From the NCBI RefSeq assembly GCF_036588685.1, contig NC_086382.1:4997001-5061000 (forward strand): 64,000 bases of DNA, given 5' to 3'. The position numbers and the translations under genes are program-made. How positions within the stretch are numbered: the first letter of the stretch is position 1; the number at the start of each line of letters is the position of its first letter. Shown piece by piece: positions 53,035 through 64,000 of the stretch. Under the pieces are notes generated by a model. That model saw only the letters and a program-made list of their open reading frames with translations. It did not search any database and was not told where the DNA came from. Source of the stretch: Mytilus trossulus. Taxonomy: Eukaryota; Mollusca; Bivalvia; Mytilida; Mytilidae.

Positions 53035-53949
53035 GGGGACGACCATTTGATATTCTGGGGGGGGGGGGGGGGGGGGGGGGCAGGAGGATTTGTTTTTGAT
53101 CGGTTATTTATTTTTGTAAAGCGAGAGGACAGATTATTCATTTCCTGCACTATTGAAGCAAGATTTTTCATTTTCATTAAAGCAGGGGACTGATTATTCA
53201 TTTTCACAACTATATTTATGATATTTGAAAACATACAATTTTTAAAATATTTGTTAATTATGAATGAATTATCAAGTATAGTCAAGTTATTGTCATCTTC
53301 GCTAGCCAAGGGTTATGATCCACTCCCCCTCTCTTCAAAGAATAGATCAGATGCGGATGTGGATCCTAACCCTTGGCTAGCAAAGATGAGTTATTGTGTC
53401 CATGCATTTAATCAAAATTAATCTTTATCCCCTGCAAACATTTTAAGATTCAAGATTTTATTCATAACCTCAGACACAAACTTGTGTAAAGAGGAAAATA
53501 TATACAAACATAAAAGAGAATACATAGCGAGACAGGACAACCGAAACACAAATGCATTGTCTATTATAAACGATAATTGGTATATAATTAGTAGTATTTT
53601 ATACTTTTCTTTACGAAATGAATTATTTATATTCCCAATCAGCATACATGTATTGCATTTATACATGGTATTTAAGTTTGGTTTTTCCTAACCTCTTTCA
53701 AAGGTATTGTGAAGCGTATTTTGCCGAGCGGAGCGAGGCAAAAAAAATTTTGAAGGGTTTTGGAACTGCTGAAGGCCCAAGAAGCTATAGACCTGCTGAG
53801 TTATTTATTTTCGATACATTGCAAGTCAGGTAATTTATTTTCAAACTACTGAAGAACAAACCATTTATTTTGGTAATTATCAAGGCTGAGTTATTTATTT
53901 TCAAAATCCTCCTGGCCCCCCCATCCCAGAATATCAAATGGTCGTCCCC
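53035..53949. mobile_element. 915-bp Harbinger-like non-autonomous TIR element
   Basis: The ends GGGGACGACCATTTGATATT and AATATCAAATGGTCGTCCCC are exact inverted repeats, extended by a G-run on one side and a C-run on the other. Both are flanked by TTA (53032-53034 and 53950-53952). Three-base TWA duplications and G-starting TIRs fit PIF/Harbinger (inference). Inside are a run of 24 G (53057-53080), repeats of GTTATTTATTTT, and a nested hairpin (53294-53323 with 53359-53388). No transposase. Confidence 0.8.
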
Positions 53950-55314
53950 TTAGTACAATTTGACAATTGCCAATCCCACCACTAGACAAGGATTAACTCT
54001 TGCCCAAAGTTGCTTCTGAATTAAGCTTTAAAAACATCTTTTAGATGTTTATGGTTCATTTTTTTGGTGTCTAATAGGGTTCTAATTACACAAATTAGAA
54101 ATATTAAATTTCATCTCCTTTTTGGACAACTAATACTATCCTTCTAATAGAATAACTTGCAGTCCTTTGTCATTTCAATTGGGAGATCTTATAAACATTT
54201 CAGTTACATGTCTTTATGTTTTGTACTTTATCAATCTTTCAAAAAACACCTTTTTTTTGCTACATTTTCTTAATGTTACACTGCCTGTCCTGGTAAATTG
54301 TTTTTATGACTATCAGAGGGGAAAAGATGTTTGCATTTCCTGGGATCAGGTCTGCCCCAAAACCTTTTCAGTCATTTCTATCCAAACATGCACGGCTGTA
54401 ACATCATGAACATAGATTTTTTTTAATTTATTGTTGATTTATCATGTTTATTGTTGAATTGAATTGCATAAATATATAAATGTTTTTATCAAACTATTTA
54501 CTTCAATGTTATAATTTCCTTTTCAATCTTTATCAATTTAGCATGCTGACTTAAGATGTACATATGATTGTTAACATGGTTAATGAATTTTATAATACCA
54601 TTGATATTATAAACAAAGAATATTATTTCATGAATTAGAGAGTTGTTTGTTTTTACCAGCTGATAAAAAAATACCAATTTCCAAGGCAAATTTATAAAGA
54701 TGGAAGTTTCATGAAATGATGAAGACAGTCAAACAAAAAATCCTATCAATCAACAAGTGAAAAACATTCCTGACCTGGTACGGGCATTTTCCAAAAAAAA
54801 TATGATAGATTGAGATTAAGAACCTCAATGATAGAAGTTAGATGGCTCTAGATTGATTTGTACCCAATTATTAATTTCCATTCAAGACTATAGCAACATC
54901 ACTAAAAAACTCATACTTTGATTTTGGTGTCCTATTAATGAATACATCTGTCAAATGTCAAATGAAAAGATAAAGTCGAGGATGGAAAATGGACGATGTA
55001 TCAAAGAGTAGACAACATCAAGGACACAATGGGTGCTGAACGCAGTGAAACAAAGTTTCCTACTTATAAAGACCCTATAAACCATCAATTTGATGTTCTA
55101 TATTCATTGATATTGTACATGTAAAGTATCTTACATATGCCTTCACAGGTTACTTTATGGTTATGGAATATCTAGTTCACAGATGACTACAATCCCGTCC
55201 TTTTTTCCTCAAATATGATCTACAGAAAACACATTTATCATAGGTTTGAACTAGCATTAACACCATGACGGGTACTAGATCTTCTTGCCCTTCAGGAACA
55301 CGTGAGATAGCTCC

Positions 55315-55480
55315 AGATTTTAGGTTGGGTTCGAGTTGCTCTGTCTTTCGTTTTCTATGTTGTGTTTTTGTGTACTTTTATTTTGTCTGTTGGTCTTTTT
55401 CTTTTTTTTAAGCCAGGGCATTTACTGATTTGGTGAATTTTAGTGTCCTCTTGGTATCTTTCGCCCCTTTTTAATCAACT
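55315..55480 (-). repeat. Dispersed repeat, reverse copy
   Basis: Its reverse complement carries GAAAGATACCAAGAGGACAC and AACACAACATAGAAAACGAA, as in the forward copy at 34780-34920. Confidence 0.55.
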
Positions 55481-55755
55481 TTGTTAAAATATAGATTACA
55501 GTGTCCGAAGTTTCTTGAAAGGATCAAACGATTGTTCACTACACCAGCTAACACATTTTGGACTTCTTGTTAGAAAAATCTGGTCTCCATGCTTTTTCAT
55601 GCAACTCTACAGCCTCTTGTGATATACCGTCGGTAGGACTTCGTCCCCAAAATGTGCCATGCTACAACATTGAGAGATTGTTTGAATCAGTGGGTGTTCG
55701 TTTAATCAATGTCTAATGCTTGATTAATTGTTTCCGATATTTCAGCTCACATTTT

Positions 55756-58020
55756 TAGCTCACCTGGCCCGAAGGGCCAAGTGAGCTTTTCCCATCACTT
55801 TGCGTCCGTCGTCGTTGTTAACTTTTACAAAAATCTGAAACTACTGGGCCAAATTGAACCAAACTTGGCCACAATCATCATTGGGGTATCTAGTTTAAAA
55901 AATGTGTGGCGTGACCCGGTCAACCAACCAAGATGGCCGCCACGGCTAAAAATAGAACATAGGGGTAAAATGCAGTTTTTGGCTTATAACTCAAAAACCA
56001 AAGCATTTAGAGGAAATCTGACAGGGGTAAAAATGTTTATCAGGTAAAGATCTATCTGCCCTGAAATTTTCAGATGAATCGGTCAACCCGTTGTTGGGTT
56101 GCTGCCCCTGAATTGGTAATTTTGTGGAAATTTTGCAGTTTTTGGTTATTATCTTGAATATTATTATAGATAGAGATAAATTGTAAACAGCAATAATGTT
56201 TAGTAAAGTAGGATTTACAAATAAGTCAACATGACCGAAATGGTCAGTTGACCCGTTTAGGAGTTATTGCCCTTTATAGTCAATTTTTAACCATTTTTCG
56301 TAAATCTTAGTTATCTTTTACAAAAATCTTCTCCTCTGAAACTACTGGGCCAAATTGAACCAAACTTGGCCACAATCATCATTGGGGTATCTAGTTTAAA
56401 AAATGTGTGGCGTGACCCGGTCAACCAACCAAGATGGCCGCCACGGCTAAAAATAGAACATAGGGGTAAACTGCAGTTTTTGGCTTATAACTCAAAAACC
56501 AAAGCATTTAGAGGAAATCTGACATGGGGTAAAAATGTTTATCAGGTAAAGATCTATCTGCCCTGAAATTTTCAGATGAATCGGTCAACCCGTTGTTGGG
56601 TTGCTGCCCCTGAATTGGTAATTTTGTGGAAATTTTGCAGTTTTTGGTTATTATCTTGAATATTATTATAGATAGAGATAAACTGTAAACAGCAATAATG
56701 TTTAGTAAAGTAGGATTTACAAATAAGTCAACATGACCGAAATGGTCAGTTGACCCGTTTAGGAGTTATTGCCCTTTATAGTCAATTTTTAACCATTTTT
56801 CGTAAATCTTAGTTATCTTTTACAAAAATCTTCTCCTCTGAAACTACTGGGCCAAATTGAACCAAACTTGGCCACAATCATCATTTGGGTATCTAGTTTA
56901 AAAAATGTGTGGCGTGACCCGGTCAACCAACCAAGATGGCCGCCACGGCTAAAAATAGAACATAGGGGTAAACTGCAGTTTTTGGCTTATAACTCAAAAA
57001 CCAAAGCATTTAGAGGAAATCTGACATGGGGTAAAAATGTTTATCAGGTAAAGATCTATCTGCCCTGAAATTTTCAGATGAATCGGTCAACCCGTTGTTG
57101 GGTTGCTGCCCCTGAATTGGTAATTTTGTGGAAATTTTGCAGTTTTTGGTTATTATCTTGAATATTATTATAGATAGAGATAAACTGTAAACAGCAATAA
57201 TGTTTAGTAAAGTAGGATTTACAAATAAGTCAACATGACCGAAATGGTCAGTTGACCCGTTTAGGAGTTATTGCCCTTTATAGTCAATTTTTAACCATTT
57301 TTCGTAAATCTTAGTTATCTTTTACAAAAATCTTCTCCTCTGAAACTACTGGGCCAAATTAATCCAGACTTGGCAATCATCATCTTTGGGGTATCTTGTT
57401 TTAAAAATGTGTCCGGTGACCCGACTATCAAATCAAGATGGCCGCCACAGCTAAAAATAGAACATAGGGGTAAAATGCAGTTTTTGGCTTATAACTCAAA
57501 AACCAAAGCATTTAGAGCAAATCCAACACGGGGTAAAATTATTAATCAGATTAAGATCTATCTGCCCTATAATTTTCAGATGAATCTGACAACCCATTGT
57601 TGGGTTGCTGCCCCTGAATCGGTAATTTTAAGGAAATTTTGCTGTTTTTGGTTATTATCTTAAATTTTATTATAGATAGAGATAAATTGTAAACAGCAAT
57701 TATGTTCAGCAAAGTAAGATTTACAAATAAGTCAACATGACCGAAATTGTCAATTGACCCCCTAAGGAGTTATTGTCCTTTATAGTCAATTTTTAACAAT
57801 TTTCATAAAATTTGTAAATTTTTATTAACATTTTCCACTGAAACTACTGGGCCAAGTTCATTATAGATAGAGATAAATGTAAGCAGCAAGACTAGTAAAG
57901 TAAGATTTACAAACACATCACCATCACCAAAACACAATTTTGTCATGAATCCATCTGCTTCCTTTGTTTAATATTCACATAGACCAAGGTGAGCGACACA
58001 GGCTCTTTGGAGCCTCTAGT
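55756..58020 (+). mobile_element. Hairpin-ended repeat with four 502-bp tandem cores
   Basis: It opens with an almost perfect palindrome, AGCTCACCTGGCCC-GAA-GGGCCAAGTGAGCT, and ends with a second hairpin, GGCTCTTTGGAGCC. Between them a 502-bp unit is repeated: its CTACTGGGCCAAATTGAACC segment begins at 55842, 56344, 56846 and, more diverged, 57348. The first three units differ by only a few bases. A one-core copy lies at 43184-43712 and the 5' end of another at 63957-64000. Repeat architecture of this kind is reported for some bivalve elements (the 'pearl' type, from memory). No protein is encoded; the recurring 66-codon frame is a product of the tandem. Confidence 0.8.
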
Positions 58021-58039
58021 TTGTGTTTAAAATCAAGTA

Positions 58040-58265
58040 GTAGAGCAAACAGATCTATCTTTTTCTAGGGACCTGTTATGTCTTGAATTTGTCTAAAAAT
58101 TATTTGATCTAGACTCAAATCGTTTCAGTTTGTTAATTTTTTTATCTGATGATAACAGGGGATTTCTCGCTACATTGAAGACCTGTTGGTGACCTTCTGC
58201 TATTGTTTTTTTATTTGGTCGGGTTGTCTCTTTGACACATTCCCCATTTCCATTCTCAATTTAAT
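58040..58265 (+). repeat. Dispersed repeat shared with 25650-25840 and 40960-41090
   Basis: GGGGATTTCTCGCTACATTG, TTGTCTCTTTGACACATTCC and CATTTCCATTCTCAATTTAA match the two other copies in order. Confidence 0.5.
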
Positions 58266-58374
58266 TTTATGATTAAATTTTCTTTTCCTGTAAATTCTGT
58301 AGAGACTGTAGTTCTTTGTTTTAAACTAACAAGACACACATTTAACAACAAATCATTATCTTAGTCGTATTTAG

Positions 58375-59890
58375 TTCTCAATGCTCTTCAACTTAGTACT
58401 TTATTTGGCCTTTTAAGCATGTTTGATGCGAGCGTCACTGATGTGAGTCTTTTGTAGACATTCATTGTTTTCTTTTGTAATTAACTTCGGCTGTCATACA
58501 AATTAGATCGAGGTTAAGGTTGATTTATCAACTATTTTCTATATATAAAGGGAAATATAAATCAGGAATATGACGGTTGTTTTCCGTTCGGAAGAGGTGA
58601 TGGAGCGTTTGATTTTGGAAAGACTCCTCAATGAATGCAACAGTAGTATAATGCTGTTCGAAAGTCATAAATCAATTAAGAGAAAACAAATGCGGGTTAC
58701 AAATAAAAACTGAGATGACCTCGAAAAAAAAAGCCAAAATAAAGTACGAAATTGAGCATTGTGGACCAAAAATTCCGAAACGTTTTGCCAAATATAGCTA
58801 CGGTAATCTTTTTATGAGGAAGAAAAGCTATAGTATTTCAAAAATCAAATGTAACCTGTTCATATATAATCATAACCATATCAATGATAGTTCATGTCAA
58901 CACAGAAGTGCTGACAACTGGTATTGTGATACATAAAAAGTAAACTCACAAAAATCCTGAACTCCGAGGAAAATTCAAAACGGAAAGTCCCTATAATCAA
59001 ATGGCAAAATCAAAAGCTAAAACACATCAAACAAATGAATAACAACTGTCATATTCCTGACTTGTTACAGGCATTTTCTCATGTAGAAATCAAGTTCTTT
59101 CTTCTGCTGGTGGACATTTCGTCCCCGAGGGTATCGCCAGGCCAGTAGTCAGCACTTCGGTGTTGACATGAAATCTATAATGTAGTCATTTTTTTTTTAT
59201 AAATTTCCTGTTTACAAAACTTTGAATTTTCGAAAAACTAAGGGTTTTCTCATCCCAGGCATAGATTATCATAGCCGTATTTGGCACAACTTTTTGGAAT
59301 TTTGGATCATCAATTATCTTTAACTTTGTTCTACTTTGGCTTTATAAATATTTTGATACGAGCGTCACTGATGAGTCTTGTGCAGACGAAACGCGCGTCT
59401 GGCGTACTAAATTGTAATTCACTGGGTCGATGCTACTGCTGGTGGACGTTTCGTCCCCAAGGGTATCACCAGCCCAGTAGTCAACACTTCGGTGTTGACA
59501 TGGATATCTATTACAATGCTCTTCAACTTTGTATTTGTTTGGCTTTTTAACTATTTTGATCTGAGCGTCACTGATGAGTCTTATGTAGACGAAACGCGCG
59601 TCTGGCGTATAAAATTATAATCCTGGTACTTTTGATAACTATTATATTGTTTAATAAATTTCCTGTTTACAAAAAATTAGAATTTTTCAAAAAAACTAAG
59701 GATTTTCTTATCCCAGGCATAGATTACCTAAGCCGTATTTGGCACAACTTTTTGGAATTTTGGATCTTCAATACTCTTCAACTTTGTACTTGTTTGGCTT
59801 AAATGAATATTTTGATATGAGCGTCACTGATGAGTCTTAATTGCGCGTCGCGTCTGGCGTACTAAATTAGAATCCTGGTACCTTTGATAA
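58375..59890 (+). repeat. Nested cluster of GAGCGTCACTGATGAG / AACGCGCGTCTGGCGTA repeats
   Basis: The block TTTTGATACGAGCGTCACTG ... AGACGAAACGCGCGTCTGGC occurs at 59350, 59555 and 59813, with a truncated one at 58426. A second block, GTGGACATTTCGTCCCC ... CACTTCGGTGTTGACATG, occurs at 59110 and 59440. A third, ATAAATTTCCTGTTTAC ... GGCACAACTTTTTGGAATTT, occurs at 59198 and 59652. The blocks alternate, so a composite unit has been duplicated. AGACGAAACGCGCGTCT is itself a hairpin. I recognise the family from mussel sequences. Confidence 0.7.
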
Positions 59891-61199
59891 CTATTTCCCA
59901 AGTAGGAAGCATTCCCTCTTTAATAGTATCATTACTGAGGTTTTGTGGTTTTTGTTTTGCTTTTATATTAAATATTTCTTTGTTGTTATTGCATTATTGT
60001 TTAGGATAATATTTTATTATTTCATATTTCATGTAGAAGAGGGGTGTTAATACAATTGCCATTATTTATGATGTTATCTTACACAGCCCTGTCTCACATC
60101 TGCTTTGTTAACTAGCAGTAAAAGTCACGTAGACTAATGGTAAACCTATTACATGTATTACTCACATACATTGATATGACAAAGATTGAGTGTTATCTAA
60201 AGCTACTTATTTTAACTTTCTCATTACTTCAAATAGGATTTCAGTTTTCCGAAAGTATCAAATCACGTATGACAAAAATATCAATACTTTTATGTTATCT
60301 CAGTCGTCAACATTAAACCTGTTACATGTACCTTATAGTCATACAAATCGATTGAATGTATTGTGAACGTGATTATTTAAAACATTTTGTTAATATGCAC
60401 CATTGAAATAAAAGGTAAGAAATAAAGATTATTTTATAAATTATTACGAATGGTGTTTATCTTTTTTTAATAAGAAGACATTTTCTCGTTGTCAAGTGAC
60501 ATCTAAGATATAGTAAATATTTTGTCAAAATTTTTATGAAAATTGAACGAGCCAAATTAGTTTAAATCAATGTGTTTGCTACCACATTAACATAATTAAG
60601 TAGATATTTTGAAATGTTTGTATTTGATAGCGGTACCAATGTCGTGCATGGCAAGTTTCTTCTTCACACAATGATAACCAAATACATGCATAGTTTTGAA
60701 CTGAATATAGTTATTGGAAAGGTTTTGTATTATCATCCCTTGTTGAGAATATAATAAACCAAAATAAAAAAATAAAAATATACCGAAATTCACTATAAAT
60801 GCGTCGATTTTATAACCAAAAAAAAAAAGTTTCTTTTGTAAAGAAAGCACTAAAAAAAGCGAAAAGTTTTTTTCCCGTGAAATCTTTGTTTCTCCAAAAC
60901 AGTCCAAAAATATTTAAAATGTTTGTTGTCAAATTCTATATAATACGCAAGAAAAAAAAGAATAGAAGAAGAGACAGCAGGAGAGAGAAAAAATTAGAAA
61001 ATAAAAAAAGTTTTTGTAAATTAAATTTTCATCCGTTTACACCAGGTTTTAAATAACTATAAACATCCCAAAAAGTTTGAATATCTATTTAATCATGCTA
61101 TTAAAGCTAAATAACCCAAAACGTTACAGGGCATGTATGTCTGCACAGTAAAATGGCAAAATCTTTCAAATTCATATTATAAAGTGCATATATATTGAT

Positions 61200-61264
61200 T
61201 TTCATTTTACAGCGTGCCTAGAAAAAAGAAAATGTACTAAAGCGATAACAACAAAATCATCAAA
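61200..61264 (+). other. 5' UTR acceptor and leader of the Mab-21-like gene
   Basis: TTTTCATTTTACAG (ending 61212) is a strong 3' splice site. 52 bases of leader and an AAAATG start context follow. The untranslated first exon must lie further upstream; I could not locate it. Confidence 0.55.
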
Positions 61265-63250
61265 ATGTCAAAGTCAGATAAAATAAAATCACTAGAATTT
61301 TACGCATATCTGTGTCAGAAAGTGGGATCAGAAGAAATAGTAAAGTCAAGGCGGTTGATATATACTATAGGAGATATAGCCATGGATAATAATTATCCCC
61401 GCATAAGCAGTGGTAGTAAAGGGGAAGGACTAAATTTTAAAGGTAGTGACACCGATGTTATGTTTATAGAACCTGATTTTAGAGTATACCAATCAATGAG
61501 TGATGTCATTGATCGTTGGGGAGTGGCATTGCTCATGGACACCGACGAAACGCCACCATGTTTCACATACCTCCATATATTACCTAAATATGGCGTACCG
61601 TTTTTGTTTACTGAACAATTGCGAGAACAAAAAAATGGTAAAATGCTGCTTTCAAGCGAACTTTTCAAAATACATCGTTTAAGACATTTAGTATTAACAA
61701 AACCTATGTTAAATAATATTCATGGTCCATGTATATCGGATGATTTAGAAGAGAATGATATTGCATATTGCATCAAATGTGAAAAATGGATATCACAAGC
61801 GCAACCATGGATAAACAGACCACGTACAGAATGGCCACCACCTGATCTTATTTCACAAATAATATCATTAGGCGTATTATTTGTCCCCATTGGTTGCAAA
61901 GGATCCGTTAATGAAATGTTCGAATGGAGGATATCGTTTTCAGTTGCAGAAAAGATGCTGATATTTTCCTTCTGTCATACCCAGTTACTGTGCTATGCTT
62001 TATTGAAAATCTTGTTGAAAGAAATAATAGAGAAGTTACCAGGTTTAAAAGGGTTATTGTGCTCATATTTCCTAAAAACTCTAATGTTTTGGATATCTGA
62101 AGAATTGGATCCGTCTGTTTGGCGACCAGACAACATTATACCTTGTTTTATGGCATGCTTACAGAAATTGTTATACTGTGTAGAATATTCAACACTTTTA
62201 CACTATTTTGTTCCAAACAATAACCTTTTCTATTCCCGGTTCGACATAAGTAACAAAAGGAAATTAGTCGGTCTTCTTCGGAATTTATATCAGCAAGGCA
62301 TTCAATGTTTTTCATCTTCAGTAACTCTCCATGATTATCCTATTTCTTCATGTAATATGAGAAGGCAACTAAGCCTTAAAACAATATTGGCACAGGAAAC
62401 AATTCATCTTTTTTCCTTTGGAAGAGCGAAAGGAAATATTGACAGATTGATGAAAAACATTCTGCATCATTCTAAAAGTTGTCTGTCGAGAAGCATATTT
62501 AACTTATTTTTTGCAGATGCACACCATTTCGTATCTAAGAGAACAAGCATTCATTGCAGCCCTACCAACAAACAGTATTACTACAACTATAAACATTACC
62601 TTAGTCAATTACTTATTGGTGTTAATTCAGATGCAATTTCAGGATGGTTGCTGTTAGCAACATTCTTCTATAGTCATAAACATTATCCAGAAGCATTGAT
62701 GATAACAGATCATGTAATTTCCAAGTACACAGACAAAACAATTCCTGTTCCAGTGGAAACATCTTACAATATCGTTGTTTTTCATGAACTACATAATAAT
62801 GTAATGGAATTAATGAAACATGAAAAGACAATCAATATAGTAAAAACCTTAACAAATCTTGACATCAACCTTGATTCCAAGTCATTGGCGGTTTTACCAG
62901 AATTGCAACAAGACGTCCAGGATCCTTTTATGGTATATTCTTGCAAACCAATGACATATTTCATTCGGTTTTTGAGCTATTACTATCTAGAAAATGTTGA
63001 TTCATGCAAAGATGCATATATGAGACTATTACAGGAATACCTTAATACCGTTTCATACTTGAAAAACAGGCAAAGTCATTCTGTGCGTATGGCTAAAATG
63101 TTCCAGTTATTTGATACGATATTATTCACGGGAATCTCTGCACAGATGATTGGAGAATTAGAATCTGCAAAATATTTCTTTCGGTTAATAGCTATACACG
63201 ATGTCTATAATTGCACCTCTGCAGCATCCAGACTGTCGAATCTCATTTGA
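61265..63250 (+). CDS. Mab-21/cGAS-like nucleotidyltransferase-fold protein, single coding exon
   Basis: This 661-residue frame is uninterrupted. Residues 46-66 carry the nucleotidyltransferase signature of the cGAS/Mab-21 family: Gly50-Ser51, then GEGLNFKGSDTDVMF with Asp62 and Asp64 as the first two metal-binding acids. Residues 200-300 match the Mab-21 C-terminal half: FEWRISFSVAEKML, then a helical region with LLKILLKEI and SYFLKTLMFW. From about 440 there is a tetratricopeptide-like helical tail (SGWLLLATFFYSHKHYPEAL). In bivalves such proteins form large families related to the cGAS-like receptors that sense nucleic acid and make cyclic dinucleotides (family knowledge). I could not pick out the third catalytic acid, so enzyme activity is uncertain and the protein may be a pseudo-enzyme. 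There is no signal peptide or transmembrane segment by eye; it is probably cytosolic. Confidence 0.9.
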   Translation: MSKSDKIKSLEFYAYLCQKVGSEEIVKSRRLIYTIGDIAMDNNYPRISSGSKGEGLNFKGSDTDVMFIEPDFRVYQSMSDVIDRWGVALLMDTDETPPCFTYLHILPKYGVPFLFTEQLREQKNGKMLLSSELFKIHRLRHLVLTKPMLNNIHGPCISDDLEENDIAYCIKCEKWISQAQPWINRPRTEWPPPDLISQIISLGVLFVPIGCKGSVNEMFEWRISFSVAEKMLIFSFCHTQLLCYALLKILLKEIIEKLPGLKGLLCSYFLKTLMFWISEELDPSVWRPDNIIPCFMACLQKLLYCVEYSTLLHYFVPNNNLFYSRFDISNKRKLVGLLRNLYQQGIQCFSSSVTLHDYPISSCNMRRQLSLKTILAQETIHLFSFGRAKGNIDRLMKNILHHSKSCLSRSIFNLFFADAHHFVSKRTSIHCSPTNKQYYYNYKHYLSQLLIGVNSDAISGWLLLATFFYSHKHYPEALMITDHVISKYTDKTIPVPVETSYNIVVFHELHNNVMELMKHEKTINIVKTLTNLDINLDSKSLAVLPELQQDVQDPFMVYSCKPMTYFIRFLSYYYLENVDSCKDAYMRLLQEYLNTVSYLKNRQSHSVRMAKMFQLFDTILFTGISAQMIGELESAKYFFRLIAIHDVYNCTSAASRLSNLI

Positions 63251-63680
63251 AATTATTTATTTCAAAGTCATTCTAATGATATTGATTTACCTACTGCAAA
63301 CGTAGGATAGGAATAAACAATTGATTTTGTAAACACTATTCCACCTAATGTATAAACAATTACATACGATTATCGTGTATGTTGGACGGTAATTCTTCTG
63401 AAACATGTTTTTCAAGATTGAAAAATTGGGTCATGACAGTTTGGCGACTTTTATAGTTAAAGCTATATTACAAAAGAAATAGATTATATTACCTTTCTTT
63501 TTATCTTTCTACGTTGATTTAAGAAAACTTTGAATGAGTGCCATAAAAAGCTAGTGAAGATTGATAAACTACCTGTAACATTGTCATTTAACGTCCAATA
63601 TTAAAGTCTATTTCAAGTGTTAACATTGAAAAAATTAATGGCGCTTACAGCTTAAATATTTCGGACTTTCTCAATTGAGC

Positions 63681-63884
63681 TACTCTGGATTCATTAATAT
63701 TCGTTTGATAACAAATTTCGTGGGTACAATTGAACCACAAATTGAAATGTTCAATGAATAGCATATTTTAATGTGTTTTGTAAACAGAGATCGACAAAAC
63801 GACGAAACAAAATATCCACGAAAATGCATTTTTTTTAGCAATCCTTGAAAATTGAAACAAACGAAAATAAATGAATTCACAGTA
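63681..63884. mobile_element. MITE of the CTGTGGATTCATT family
   Basis: It starts TACTCTGGATTCATTAAT and ends AAATGAATTCACAGTA. ATTGAACCACAAATTGAAAT and AATATCCACGAAAATGCA match the copy at 33417-33629. It lies about 430 bp after the Mab-21-like stop codon. Confidence 0.7.
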
Positions 63885-63956
63885 TTAAGTCCGATAAACA
63901 AATGGTTCTAGTAGTTTCTAAATACCGATACAAATTATGACTTATAATATATCCCT

Positions 63957-64000
63957 TTTAGCTCACTTGGCCTACAGGTCCAATTAAGTTTTTTTTATCA
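63957..64000 (+). mobile_element. 5' end of a hairpin-ended repeat, cut by the window edge
   Basis: TTTAGCTCACTTGGCCTACAGGTCCAATTAAGTTTT corresponds to the 5' hairpin of the element at 55756, with substitutions in both arms. The rest is outside the window. Confidence 0.55.

Larger units (their letters stand above)
52956..61264. other. Repeat-dense interval between the zinc-finger and Mab-21-like genes
   Basis: After the zinc-finger 3' UTR come a 915-bp TIR element (53035-53949), single-copy AT-rich sequence (54000-55300), a reverse-strand dispersed repeat (55315-55480), the hairpin-ended element (55756-58020), a repeat block (58040-58265) and the GAGCGTCACTGATGAG cluster (58375-59890). I find no conserved protein. 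Short frames inside the repeats are chance frames. 59900-61210 shows nothing beyond AT-rich sequence and presumably contains the next gene's promoter and leader exon. Confidence 0.55.

Noticed and set aside
55781..57663. Four related 66-97 codon frames (VSSLKNVWRDPVNQ)
   Set aside because: One per tandem core of a noncoding repeat. They do not join and lack known motifs.
60596..61056. Frames on both strands upstream of the Mab-21-like gene
   Set aside because: Lys- or Phe-rich low-complexity translations of poly-A/T DNA, with no support.

Overview
The window is nuclear DNA from an animal, most likely a marine bivalve and probably a mussel (Mytilidae). It is AT-rich, its genes are split by GT-AG introns, and it is full of short dispersed repeats of kinds I associate with mussel genomes: hairpin-ended repeats carrying GGCCCGAAGGGCC, MITEs starting CTGTGGATTCATT, and a repeat carrying the palindromic core AGACGAAACGCGCGTCT. 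The organism call is inference from repeats and gene families; no marker gene is present.

Layout. (1) Positions 247-15156, minus strand: a taxilin gene. I could join 13 coding exons with matching phases into 740 codons. (2) 15157-23310: a gene-free stretch with a near-perfect 779-bp tandem duplication and MITEs. (3) 23311-38453, plus strand: ALDH16A1, a two-domain aldehyde dehydrogenase of 14 coding exons (834 codons), with a CRE-containing promoter and several transposon insertions in its introns. (4) 38454-46656: intergenic repeats. (5) 46657-52955, plus strand: a 1216-codon, 17-finger C2H2 zinc-finger protein in four coding exons. (6) 52956-61264: a repeat-dense gap with a Harbinger-like TIR element, a hairpin-ended element with a 502-bp internal tandem, and a nested repeat cluster. 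(7) 61265-63250, plus strand: a Mab-21/cGAS-like nucleotidyltransferase-fold protein whose CDS is one exon, preceded by an untranslated exon junction.

The four genes look unrelated in pathway: vesicle-traffic adaptor, aldehyde dehydrogenase, DNA-binding regulator, and innate-sensor-like NTase. Nothing suggests a functional cluster.

The most unusual structure is a recurring type of tandem array that straddles exon-intron junctions. In taxilin exon 7 the 3' part of the exon plus its 5' splice site is repeated 23 times. In ALDH16A1 exon 10 a 39-bp unit carrying the 5' splice site is repeated 4 times without change. Upstream of taxilin exon 4 there are four decayed copies around the 3' splice site, and in those the ectopic AGs are gone. 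In both donor arrays only the first donor keeps the frame open, so the others are potential decoy splice sites.
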